A stretch of 64,000 nucleotides of DNA from Glandiceps talaboti (Eukaryota > Hemichordata > Enteropneusta > Spengelidae): positions 19,430,819-19,494,818 of the forward strand of contig NC_135564.1 in the NCBI RefSeq assembly GCF_964340395.1. Reading direction: 5' to 3'. Made by a program: the position numbers and the translations under genes. Positions within the stretch are counted from its first letter, which is position 1, and each line of letters starts with the position of its first letter. The notes below the pieces were generated by a model that saw nothing but the letters and a program-made list of their open reading frames with translations, was not told the origin of the DNA and searched no databases. This document shows positions 48,601-58,012 of the stretch, one piece after another.

Positions 48601-49102
48601 TTTCACCAGCCAATGATTAAAGGTCAGGCTGCAAATACGTTTTACGCTAATGCTATCAAGGACTGGAATAATCTACCAGTATCGATAAAACAGATATCAC
48701 AAAGGAATGTCTTCAAAAAAGCAGTCAAATCATATCTGTCCAGTACACTAAGGGACCACTAATACTGGAAACAGCGTGTTTATTCCCTATTAGCTAGTTT
48801 GCCTCGATAGCTTTCCTTTTCATCTGTTATTCTTTCCCATTCCATGTAGTCAAATACTTATGCTAATCCTGCCACTTTCTTGAATCACTGTACGGACCCC
48901 ACTGGAAACAAGTCTTTGACTTTCGTGGGTTATCCAAGTAATTCAACAATTTGTACCAGTTTTTACTTGTATATCTGCACTGTCGATCTTGTTGTTTTAC
49001 TGAAATAAACTAAACTAAACTAAACTATACATCTCTTTACACTTTTTTACAGCTGGTAATTTAGAGACAAAACCATCACACTCAGCATTCGATCAGCAGT
49101 AA
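42311..49102 (+). CDS. MS4A/CD20-like four-transmembrane protein, gene D
   Basis: Complete six-exon plus-strand gene. Exons: 42311-42556 (82 aa; [10 protein letters not shown] start, [19 protein letters not shown]1, ending GSPIWCGVL); 43211-43267 (57 bp, [19 protein letters not shown]); 43800-43940 (47 aa, TM3 [13 protein letters not shown]); 44250-44387 (46 aa, TM4 and FCCRAVCC); 44862-45090 (76 codons, tail VYYLPQQQ then QPMMMYNQT-like repeats and SPPPGY, phase 1); 49053-49102 (AGNLETKPSHSAFDQQ, stop). About 286 residues. All introns are GT-AG. A pyrimidine-rich acceptor (tttgtcccag) about 30 bases before the ATG implies an untranslated first exon upstream. Inverted twin of gene C. The last intron carries a LINE. 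MS4A membership is strong; function unknown. Confidence 0.88.
42580..43025 (-). mobile_element. Truncated Helentron-like copy in intron 1 of gene D
   Basis: A (GT)n tract (42580-42666) starts 25 bases after the donor of exon 1, followed by blocks shared with 41000-41400 (gatgtgtagatgggaaagtg, ttgttcatgaca, ctgcaaattag). The hairpin end is missing. Confidence 0.6.
45574..48762 (+). CDS. Endonuclease/reverse transcriptase of the CR1-like LINE (ORF2)
   Basis: The frame is open for 1062 codons from the insertion edge to TAA at 48760, with no internal stop. Order: PHD-like Cys/His finger (residues about 21-75: CVHC, CDQCERWIHCRC, CNKC); APE-type endonuclease (LNARS at about 119, SETWLD at 146, GDFN at 249, SDH at 315); reverse transcriptase (about 560-830, with DLQKAFD at 698, GVPQGS at 752 and catalytic YADD at 782); and a C-terminal domain. 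It nicks target DNA and copies LINE RNA. All catalytic residues that I can check are present. There is no start codon of its own at the truncated edge; the first Met within the frame is internal, so expression from this copy is unlikely. CR1/L2-type assignment rests on the PHD finger and non-poly(A) tail. Confidence 0.88.
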   Translation, partial: NPTINLEYPDRVSQRKLKSTCVHCEKRVTSRSKAISCDQCERWIHCRCTGFLSLSDYDNLVANNIEFTYNCNKCSYNDLPFPVIEPLEEHIQVPVDDISNASSFNFDCFKQKGLHCFHLNARSLLSKISEIRVLASKSKAHIIGFSETWLDDTVTDNEVKIPGYNILRRDRDRNGGGVCMYIRSDIAFNPRNELESDDQESIWTEILLTKTKPIVLGVCYRPPTQTSFITNFEDTLSRIRSDCEIIILGDFNICSRHPRSSLYRNYANVCSLFGLKQLITNPTRVTTNSSTILDHILCNNSEKISQFGVIPTGISDHFLIYCTRKIVKGSINCHKNVTIRSLKNYSKETLTSQLGSKNWDCVTTCEDVNEAWSLFKVMFTDVLNVVAPVKEVRLKQRSEPWMTAEILECISERDAVLLQFKKTKNEVFYKEYCKIRNRVQRSIKNAKSDYLSNKIEEHKNNPQKLWQQFKDLGYNAKSKDKCNVILNIDGEQCFDSKSIANHINTFYTTISSTLVSKLPRATGVYNVNSDTVKNYYNKKGVLPNSFSLQPVSMEFIQSELDKLSVCKSTGLDGIPARFLKDSSNAIAVPITHIVNLSITSETVPDEFKFARVKPLFKKNSRLEVGNYRPVSILSVTSKILERAVYVQLEKYLSDNSMIYHLQSGFRGNYSTDTCLIHLQDYIRPQTASGNYTGMLLLDLQKAFDTVDHIILCKKLNLMGIESVQWFQSYLTGRKQLVNVNETNSDIKDIHCGVPQGSILGPLLFLCYVNDMEISIKCKLLLYADDSAILVSHKDVHHIASELGKELESCNKWLIDNKLSLHLGKTELILFGSKRKLSKVSEFKITCNQHDIHASKSVKYLGLDLDQNLSGLQIVQNIIKKTNSRLKFLYRQANFLNQYSRKTLCSALIQCHFDYSCSSWYSALTTTLKKKLQIAQNKIIRFILSMEPRSHIGADQFDALGMLDVKGRVSQLRFNHAFKIYNNSSPEYLSHQFTKVSSVHNYGTRGSRYNFHQPMIKGQAANTFYANAIKDWNNLPVSIKQISQRNVFKKAVKSYLSSTLRDH
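45574..49027 (+). mobile_element. CR1-like LINE, 5'-truncated, with intact second ORF
   Basis: A 3.45-kb insertion bounded by 5-bp direct repeats TACAT (45569-45573 and 49028-49032). Gene C preserves the empty site at 25063-25067. The 3' end carries aaataaactaaactaaact, a short pentamer tail in place of poly(A). The insertion starts already inside the open frame, so the 5' part is missing. Same orientation as gene D, inside its last intron. Confidence 0.9.
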
Positions 49103-49930
49103 CCTACATCTGAAGTCCCTGAATGTCCACAACCAACGGTAACACCAGTGTCACAGATAAAGATCCTTGAAGTAAACATCAGTGCCTATCCGATGGAACA
49201 TCTTAGAAACATCTTTGAAATAACCATACTCCTGTTTAAACAGTTTTATGTTTCACTTTTTACTGGCTCTGTGTGTTATACAACTTGAGTAATTTGAGTT
49301 TACAAAAGCTGTAACCTTGCTCCTTGAATTAGTACACGAATTTGTTTTCTTGTCTGTGGATTGGTAGTGGGGCACGGTGGGGGTGCTGTGTATATATAGT
49401 GAAGAGGATAATGTGTGCATTATGACTTATACAAATAATTATTTTATGTGTACAGTTACGCCTGATAAGTGAAATTTACGAATTACAGGGATGGGTGGGG
49501 GGGGGGGTAGTATGCTTTATCTGTATACTTTGCAAAAACACGGGAGTTCAATATACACATAATACAGTAATTTTTGTCTATAAATGTGTGTAGAAATATG
49601 ACATTTTATCGGGATATAGATAGAACATGAGATAGAACATGAGTAAGTGATTGCGATGAATGACGGACATCAAATTATGGTTTTACGATCTTCATTTTGG
49701 ATATAATCATGCAATTTATTCTCTCATGGCCTCGTTGGAGCTGTACATGTCCTACCATGGTACGGTATTCATCTTACTCTCTCTGAGCACAAATGATTAT
49801 TAACTTGTACCGCAACATTCATCCAACCATATGCCCTCGGGTCTATGTATTGATCAATTGACTTGTTGATTTTTGTAGTGATTAATAAAACTGTTTTCCC
49901 TTCTTTTGCTGCTCCTTTTCTCTCTTTACT

Positions 49931-50962
49931 ATACACATGACACTATACTGTCACTGGTACTGTACACATGACACTATACTGTCATAGGTACTGTACACAT
50001 GACACTATACTGTCATGGGTACTGTACACATGACACTATACTGTCATGGGTACTGTACACATGACACTATACTGTCATAGGTACTGTACACATGACACTA
50101 TACTGTCACTAGTACTGTACACATGACAGTATAGTGTCATAGGTACTGTACACATGACACTATACTGTCATAGGTACTGTACACATGACACTATACTGTC
50201 ACTTGTACTGTACACATGACACTATACTGTCACTTGTACTGTACACATGACACTATACTGTTACTGGTACTGTACACATGACACTATACTGTTACTGGTA
50301 CTGTACACATGACACTATACTGTCATAGGTACTGTACACATGACACTATACTGTCACTTGTACTGTACACATGACACTATACTGTCATAGGTACTGTACA
50401 CATGACACTATACTGTCATGGGTACTGTACACATGACACTATACTGTCATGGGTACTGTACACATGACACTATACTGTCATAGGTACTGTACACATGACA
50501 CTATACTGTCACTAGTACTGTACACATGACAGTATAGTGTCATAGGTACTGTACACATGACACTATACTGTCATAGGTACTGTACACATGACACTATACT
50601 GTCACTTGTACTGTACACATGACACTATACTGTCACTTGTACTGTACACATGACACTATACTGTTACTGGTACTGTACACATGACACTATACTGTTACTG
50701 GTACTGTACACATGACACTATACTGTCATAGGTACTGTACACATGACACTATACTGTCATAGGTACTGTACACATGACACTATACTGTCATGGGTACTGT
50801 ACACATGACACTATACTGTCACTGGTACTGTACACATGACACTATACTGTCATAGGTACTGTACACATGACACTATACTGTCATAGGTACTGTACACATG
50901 ACACTATACTTGTACTGTACACATGACACTATACTGTCACTTGTACTGTACACATGACACTA
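49931..50962. repeat. 31-bp satellite array with 403-bp higher-order period (left block)
   Basis: About 33 units of tactgtacacatgacactat + actgtcatagg. Variant units recur in the same order 13 units apart, including an unusual unit whose inner palindrome is inverted (gacagtatagtgtc at 50125 and 50528, exactly 403 bp apart). The array resumes at 63426 after the transposon. Confidence 0.95.
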
Positions 50963-51623
50963 TACCCAGATAGCACACCTGTGGTGGGCCAACGTTGGCC
51001 CAACGAAAGTAGATCAGTTGGGCCAACGTCAGGAACTGAGGTTGGCCCAACGTCGTTTTGTCCGTCGGCCCAACGTTGGCTCACTGGTGGCAAGAAATAG
51101 GTTGGCACAACGTTGGCCCAACTTTGGACACTGGCAAGGTTGGCCCAACGTTGGCCCAACAGTGGCAAGAAATAGGTAGGCACAACGTTGGCCCAACTTT
51201 GGCCCAACATTGCTAATTGGTGGTAAGGTTGGCCCAACGTTGGGCCACTGTTGGCCCAATGGTGCTTCACTGCATAATGGCAAGCTGCCCACAGATCTAT
51301 CAGAGATTCCATTCAGGGCTGAATGTGATTCAAATACACTAAACAAGACACAAAATATTGGATTTTATCAAATATTTATTGCTAGTGTACAAGTAATGAT
51401 ATTACACAGTTCCCGCTTTTTTTTTCTTTTCTTTTTTTGAATATTTGGAAATATCTAAAACTTATCTTAAATGTAATTGTGTGTGGAATGTATGACATCT
51501 TGCTAACAGAGTTCAAAGTAATAAAGGCTGTAGACATGGCAGAATTTATAATAAAATGGTTGCCCTATGGACAATGTCTCCTCACACCAACTTTGAATGC
51601 TAAAAATACCACCAATGGTGTTG

Positions 51624-52602
51624 TAGCACAACTGTACAATGTACTGTTTTGAAAATATTTATTCGCATGGTGAGCATGCTATAGGTATACATGTTCATTT
51701 GGTGAATCACACTTTCTTGACCCCCAAAGACTGTATTATGTATGTAGCACAGAATGAACCTGTTTAATCATAGAGAGTATTTTTAAAACAGTGTTTCCAA
51801 GCAACCTTAAACAGAGGGTAATCTTCATGCAATTGACATTGACATGTGAAGTAGCCCATAAAAGATTTTAATGATTTTATTGCATCTATAAAACTATAAC
51901 TTTTCATTTTGCATGAGTTTCACACCCAGAATCATATTTGTTGATGCAAAATGCACATCTGTGATGCAATCATTTTGATTTTGTCCAAATGTTTTTGAAG
52001 AAAATCTGCAAGAATAACACTTTCAGAAACATCTCCCCAAGTTTCAGTCTCATTGACCAAGTTCTTTTTGAGATATAAGTTTTTGACCAAAAATGAACAT
52101 TTTTCCACCTAATTTGCATATCACTCATGAAATCATAGTATGCTTAGTATTTCTTTGTCTATACACCCACAGATGCATCCCTGTTAAATTTCAGCCCAAT
52201 CTGCTGAGTAGTTTTGGAATTATAGCGTTTTGACCAAAAAGACACATTTTTAGCCCTAATTTGCATATTACTGAGGGAATCATCATGTCATGAACAATCT
52301 TAATTTACTCACCCCTAAGAATGTCCCCACCAAATTTCATGCCAATCTGCCTTGTAGTTTTGGAGTTTAAGTTTTTTGACCAAAAATCACATTTTTTGAC
52401 CCAAAACCCATATCTGTGATACTATCATTTTCATTTGAACAATTTCCCAACTAGATACCAGAAGTAACATGACCACCAAATATCAAAGCCATCGGTCCAG
52501 CAGTTTTTGACTTTAAGTTGTTTACACACACACACAGACATACAGACAGACAGACACTTTGCCATCCCTATAGCACTACTGAACCTCAGTTCAGTTGTGC
52601 TA
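51624..52602 (+). mobile_element. Helentron-like element inside the 12-kb transposon
   Basis: Starts near TAGCACAACTGTAC, has blocks with cctaatttgcatat at about 52110 and 52256, a CACA/GACA run at 52524-52554, and the terminal hairpin ending cagttgtgcta at 52602. Same family as 28403-31617. It ends 4 bases after (in gene orientation) the stop codon of the transposon gene. Confidence 0.65.
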
Positions 52603-52606
52603 AAAA

Positions 52607-54086
52607 TCACTCTTGTTCATCACTTGAGTCAAGGTTCAGGTTAAGAGCCTTGAACTTCCTTGCTTGCTCTCTATCTCTTTCTGCAAATAAAGAAGTAAAA
52701 TTTTAGGCAGTCATGTTTTGTTGATTTTAAATCATAGGTGTTTTCTCAGACTCCAGCATGTGAGTCAAAATTAAGTCATTTACACATGTAAACTGCCAGA
52801 TACTGAAAAAAGATAACATTATTACCAATATTTTTAACTGTTACAGCATATCTTCATGGCTGACAAGGTAAAAATTAAATGTTTCTATGTCAAACACTTC
52901 ACGGGACCTTCAATTATAGTTTCAATAGTAAAACATGAATTTCCTGAAAGCAGGGACAACATTTTGGAGGCTGGTTTCAACACACTTCCTCTTTCACAGT
53001 TACAACTTACAAAGTAACAAGTCAACTGATTGGAAAAATATATATGCACCATAAAGAAATGAGTATTTTGAAGTCAGGCTGACATCTGTGATCTTGATTT
53101 AGTTCACTGAGGTCATGAATATTTGATATGACACTATAATTGTACCTTTTTGCTTTTCTGCCCTCTTTTTTCGACCCCCATCCCGGTCGCTGGCATACTT
53201 CAGCCAGTTCTTGATGGCTGCCTCACAGTCAGCCTCCTTTACATTAGACTGTTTGGCTGCATCTGGAATGGCAAATGTTGCATGAGATTTCGATTCATTA
53301 CTGATTTTTTTTTTTTTTATTTCTTTGATCCCTGGCTAGTGCCACTTTTTTGAGACATATCATAATTTGGATGGTATAATTTTTATGAATATCACTCTAA
53401 AAGCTTTTGTCAAATTATTTGGCACCATGAGAGAATATAGAAGTCCATCACTTGTGCCTCTTACAATCCTGGGGTTAATTAGGATTATTTATAATGTACT
53501 GCATTACTCTGGTATACTCATTTCATTACCTTGGTTAATAAACTAATAAAGTAAAACTGAATACCAATGTGAGCAGCACTGTGAAAAATAAATAATAATA
53601 CAGAATTCGCCTTGCAGAGACATTATCCCTCTGTTAGGATACATGCAAAATCTTAATTGAGAAATTACCTTTGATAATTGTTGCAATACTCAGTTGTGAA
53701 AGGGCACGTTTTATTAGTTTCCCTTTTCCCAGCCAGTTGTAGATCGTGGATAATGATTGAGAGAACATGGCCACCATTATCCTCTCCACCACATCCTTGG
53801 AAGAAACACCTCCCAAGGTACTGAGATGGCGTACCTGGAATATATAATTGAAAGAGTGTACAGGAAACATATAAGTAGCAGAAGACTTTAACCATGTTAT
53901 CATGTTATCATAACACTGCAGGGTTGCAGAAGACTTTAACCATGTTATCATAACATTGCAGGGTTAAGTTTTATGTTGGAAATACCCCAGTATATAATTT
54001 TTTTTCATTTATTTGTTGATTTATATATTTATTTTTATAGCAGTACGGTGATAAAGAGGTCCATTCATTTATTCAAAAAATGCAAG

Positions 54087-54183
<97 letters not shown>

Positions 54184-56308
54184 TTAATTTAGTCCCAGAC
54201 AAGAGGGGGGGGGGGGTTTAGGGCTGGGGTAAAAGATAAGCCGACATAAACTATTTTGAATGTGAATGGTTCAACCGACTTTAGGACGTCCTCGGTGTTT
54301 GACTTCAGCATAGAAGCACTGAATACGCACACACAACCCATTCTGTATCATTCAATTTCTACGTCCCTAAAGTAACCCCTTCCTACCATACCCTACGGTG
54401 TTGTCCACTCCAAAGGGCACTTTCATGAACATCGATATTAAGTATGTGTTCTTTTCGACTGTTCTCCCTGGTCGTCTTGATCTATTCTGTATAATTTGTT
54501 CATTATTGTCTTCACTTGAGTTTCTAAGTTTATTAAAATGGCCCTGGTTTACAAAGTTCAACCTTCTTGAGCAACAAATGTAGGAATGGTAGAAAGAGAG
54601 AGAATATGGCTTGTTTGATGGTTTGAGTGGAGTGAGGGCACTTTGGCTTTGGATCAAAAGCCTTACCACCTTTCGTGTATGAACCCGAACTAACTCCAAG
54701 CCGTGATTTGTTTTGGCTTAACAGATTAATCCTTATGTCGGCCCTGGGTCACTTTGGTTTTGAGTGTGAACGAGGTATAAGTAAAAAACAAAAACCCAGA
54801 GTACGACTACGTTCACACTCAAATCCAAAAGTGGCCCAGGGCCGACATAAGGATTAGCCTGATAAGCCAAAAAATGTTACAACTCGACTTACATTCATGA
54901 AAGGTTTTTGCGTTTGACCCGACCTAACATTCCAAAGTCATAGCACCCTCATTCCAACGTAATGGCGGCCGTCGGACAACCACAAGCAAGGTTGTTCTCT
55001 CTCTTTCTTTTATTCTTACGCTTTTTACACTCAAGAAGGTCGAACTCTGTTAAACAGGTCATTTCGCTAGATTCAGAAACTTCAGTGAAGAAAATGACGG
55101 ACAGATTACATTAAACAGGTCAAGACGAGCGCGATATCAACGACAAAGGAGGAGAACAGTTGAAACAAACACATAACCTTGTGGATGTTCATGAACGTGC
55201 CTTCAACCATAACAGTGAATCGCACCCTTTCGAGTTGACAATGCAGCAGGGTCTGGTGGGAAGAGGTTGCTTTAGCAACTTGGAATGACTTTTAAGTTGG
55301 GTTTAGGTCAGGTTAACCATGCACACTCAACTTATGTTATGTCGACTTAACTTTAAGTCGGTTTGAGACCGGGCCTAAACCCACCCTTTGTCTGGGACTA
55401 AATTAAGTCGGCCCTGGGCTGACATAGTGCGTTCACATTAGAAATGTTTAAGTTGACTTAAAGTTAAGTAGGCCCGACACCGGTTTAACTGCCTAAGTGT
55501 GAACGTAGTATACACCTACCACCAAAGCAAGATATCTATAGTTAACTTGATAAACACTGCAAAGCACAGCAGGTATAAAAGGGGAAATATTTACATTACT
55601 TGGTATGACAGATAAGCACACATACCACACACACTTTTGCCAGTGCAGATAAAATTCTATGATATCCCACGCCCAAGAACCATGGCTTCCACCAATTATG
55701 GGAATTCCAATAATGGTTACATGATAATAATTTAGATACATATCATGTCTCAAAGAAGTCACAAAAAGGGTACTTCAGGAATATATTTCATAAATGTATA
55801 TTATCAGTCTAAGAGTAAAATCTCCACACCAATTAAGATATGTCTCTTTCCTAATTTTTAGGGTTTTAATGTTTTCTCACATTATTGATTTAAAGATAAC
55901 TTCTAACAGATAAAATGACAGAATAATCTTGGGATGGTCCAGTCATTGTCAGAGGGAGCACAGAAGACACCATCAACTTGAGAATAAACAGTTAGTTACT
56001 GCTGTCCTTCAGATGATTAAATACATAGCTAGTAATACATCCTTTACCTCTAACTCCAAATGTTCCAAATTTCAATAAAATACTGCAACTACTTATAACA
56101 CACACCAACCTGTTTCTTTTAAGAGCTGCACGTCATAGCTTTCCCAGCCTGGTTGGGAGGGTTCCAAGTTCATGATCATATTGGTAAACTTCAGGCCTTT
56201 GTGTGGTGGCCACCAACACTGTTTGAGGTCCTTGCCATAAAGCCAGGATCTTGGCACAACATCAACTGTGTTGTCAGTTGGAAAAAGGACGACTGCGTAC
56301 ATGATAAC
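52607..56308 (-). CDS. DUF4806-like protein gene carried by the transposon (partial model)
   Basis: Minus-strand exons: about 56110-56308 (VVLFPTDNTVDVVPRSWL then CWWPP; the N-terminal domain commonly paired with DUF4806); 53669-53834 (VRHLSTLGGVSSKDVVERI...YNWLGKGKL, phase 1); 53146-53262 (AAIKNWLKYASDRDGG, phase 1); 52607-52680 (ERDREQARKFK...DSSDEQE, TGA). The last three exons join in phase at GT-AG sites. At least one linking exon between 53835 and 56109, and the true start, are unresolved. Proteins of this kind are common in invertebrate genomes and transposons; biochemical role unknown. The C-terminus is basic then acidic. The domain assignment is from memory of the family pattern. Confidence 0.6.
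54091..54181. repeat. (TA)n microsatellite
   Basis: About 91 bases of TA directly before the foldback element at 54183. Confidence 0.95.
54183..55510. mobile_element. Foldback element with arms of about 600 bp
   Basis: The two halves are inverted copies around a centre near 54791: aatttagtcccagacaa at 54185 pairs with ttgtctgggactaaatt at 55387, and ccttatgtcggccctgggtc at 54731 pairs with ggcccagggccgacataagg at 54833. The outer right limit is uncertain. It lies between the first and second recognised exons of the DUF4806-like gene. No coding capacity. Confidence 0.75.
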
Positions 56309-56459
56309 CTAAGACAAGAAATAGTACATGACTTTTTAGCTATATCGATATATATAATCCAGGGGCAGTCTCAGTCATTATTAAGAATCATCAATGTGGT
56401 GACTAGAGTAAGAGACACTCATTTACACATCATTGCAAATAGCGTATAATAAAAAATTG

Positions 56460-56887
56460 TGAAAAAACACCAGCGTACTCAGTGATGTAGATAATAGCCG
56501 GTTACCGGTTACAACACCCGGCTATAACAGCTGTATGACCGGCTATAAATGTCAACCTGACAATCTAGTATTACCAGTATTATGTAACTTTGTCAAAGTC
56601 CTATGTTCAGAAAATCCCAGTGTTTCACAGGTAGTTTTACAGCTTTGCATGTAACCATCTTAGTGATCTACTTCTACAAAAATAATGTAATGTCCAAAAT
56701 TTAGGGTTTTGACCCAGCCATTGTGAAGAGATAAGAATGAATAACAAAGATAAACCAATGTGACCATGGCTTTTGTCTTACCTTGGAGGAATTATACTGA
56801 CAGTATAATTCCTTCAAGGTCTTACACTATCCATTACTGATAATACTTCAACAGCAAACACAGGCAAAGAGTTGGGTTATCAGCCAC
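56460..56887. other. Transposon interior, upstream of the DUF4806-like gene
   Basis: Contains a small palindrome at about 56784-56820 (accttggaggaattatactg and its complement ccttcaaggt side). No exon recognised. Confidence 0.4.
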
Positions 56888-58012
56888 TGCACAAACCACA
56901 GGGGCCATAGCGAGCATGTAATCGATCGATCGATTGATTGACTGATTATTTGGTCGAATGATTGATTGATTGTTTTTTCCTTCTATCCCTGGCTACTTTT
57001 CGGGCTACAGATGGTGTAGCCGATAATGACATGCAAATCATATGCAAGTCTACCAAGTTCCAACTCCCTAATGTAGAGTTATGAACCTGTATCACCCATG
57101 TTGTCTCTCAGCACACAGTCTCTATACAGAGGGACTGTGCTCAGCAGAACTACTTCTGAAACATTGAATGGGTCAATCAGAACAAGTTACTGCCTTCTAG
57201 CCCAAGGCCTAACTTGGTAACTAAGTAAGTTGGTAACTTGGAATGGGCCACCTTCTACCTTAGATTAGAGATCAAACCCTAACTTGGTAACTAAGTAAGT
57301 TGGTAACTTGGAATGGGCCACCTTCTACCTTAGAGATCAAACCCTAACTTGGTAACTAAGTAAGTTGGTAACTTGGAATGGGCCACCTTCTACCTTAGAG
57401 ATCAAACCCTAACTTGGTAACTAAGTAAGTTGGTAACTTGGAATGGGCCACCTTCTACCTTAGAGATCAAACCCTAACTTGGTAACTAAGTAAGTTGGTA
57501 ACTTGGAATAACTTGGAATAGGCCATGGCACCCCTACCTTAGATGCCAAGCCCTAACTTGGTAACTCCAGAAGTAAGTTGATAGCTTGGAATGGGCCACC
57601 CCCTACCTTACAGCCCACGCAGTAAGTTCATCATACCCCCCCCCCCCATGATTTTTTTCTTTTTTTCGTGTACCCTATTTTCGTGTCGGCTACACTGTCT
57701 ATATGCCTACTTTTCTCTCTTTCAACTGTATCTTTACTATATAAATAAAGACACCTTGTCAATTGTTCTCTTCTTATCTAAATTAAAACACCCCTAATCC
57801 CATGATCGGTTACAGTGAAAATGTTCATTATGCCTAATCTTTTGGCGGATAACACCCTATACAAACAATCAATCATGCATAAACTAGTATTATATACTAG
57901 TTGAAAGAGAGAAAAGTAGCCAGGGAGAGAAGGAAAAAATAATCAATCAATCATTCGACCAAATAATCAATCAATCAATCGATTACATGCTCGCTGTCCC
58001 CTGTGCACAAAC
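56888..58012. mobile_element. hAT-like non-autonomous element with 65-bp tandem repeats
   Basis: Inverted ends CAGGGGCCATAGCGAGCATG (56899) and, at 58003, the complement of CAGGGGACAGCGAGCATGTA. 9-bp direct repeats TGCACAAAC lie at 56888-56896 and 58004-58012 (the left one separated by CA). CAGGG termini with an 8-bp-class duplication suggest hAT. The interior (57205-57610) holds five to six units of 65 bp with aacttggtaactaagtaagt. No transposase. Confidence 0.7.

Larger units (their letters stand above)
38930..49770. repeat. Right arm of the C/D inverted duplication
   Basis: Reverse-orientation counterpart of 22950-33880; see that entry for anchor points. Unlike the left arm it carries the CR1-like LINE (45574-49027). 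Confidence 0.85.

Noticed and set aside
49931-50962. CRISPR-like array
   Set aside because: Units are contiguous 31-bp repeats with no unique spacers, in animal DNA; this is satellite DNA.
51029-51346. 105-127-codon minus-strand frames rich in VGPT and WANV repeats
   Set aside because: Translation of the palindromic GTTGGCCCAACG subterminal repeats of the transposon.
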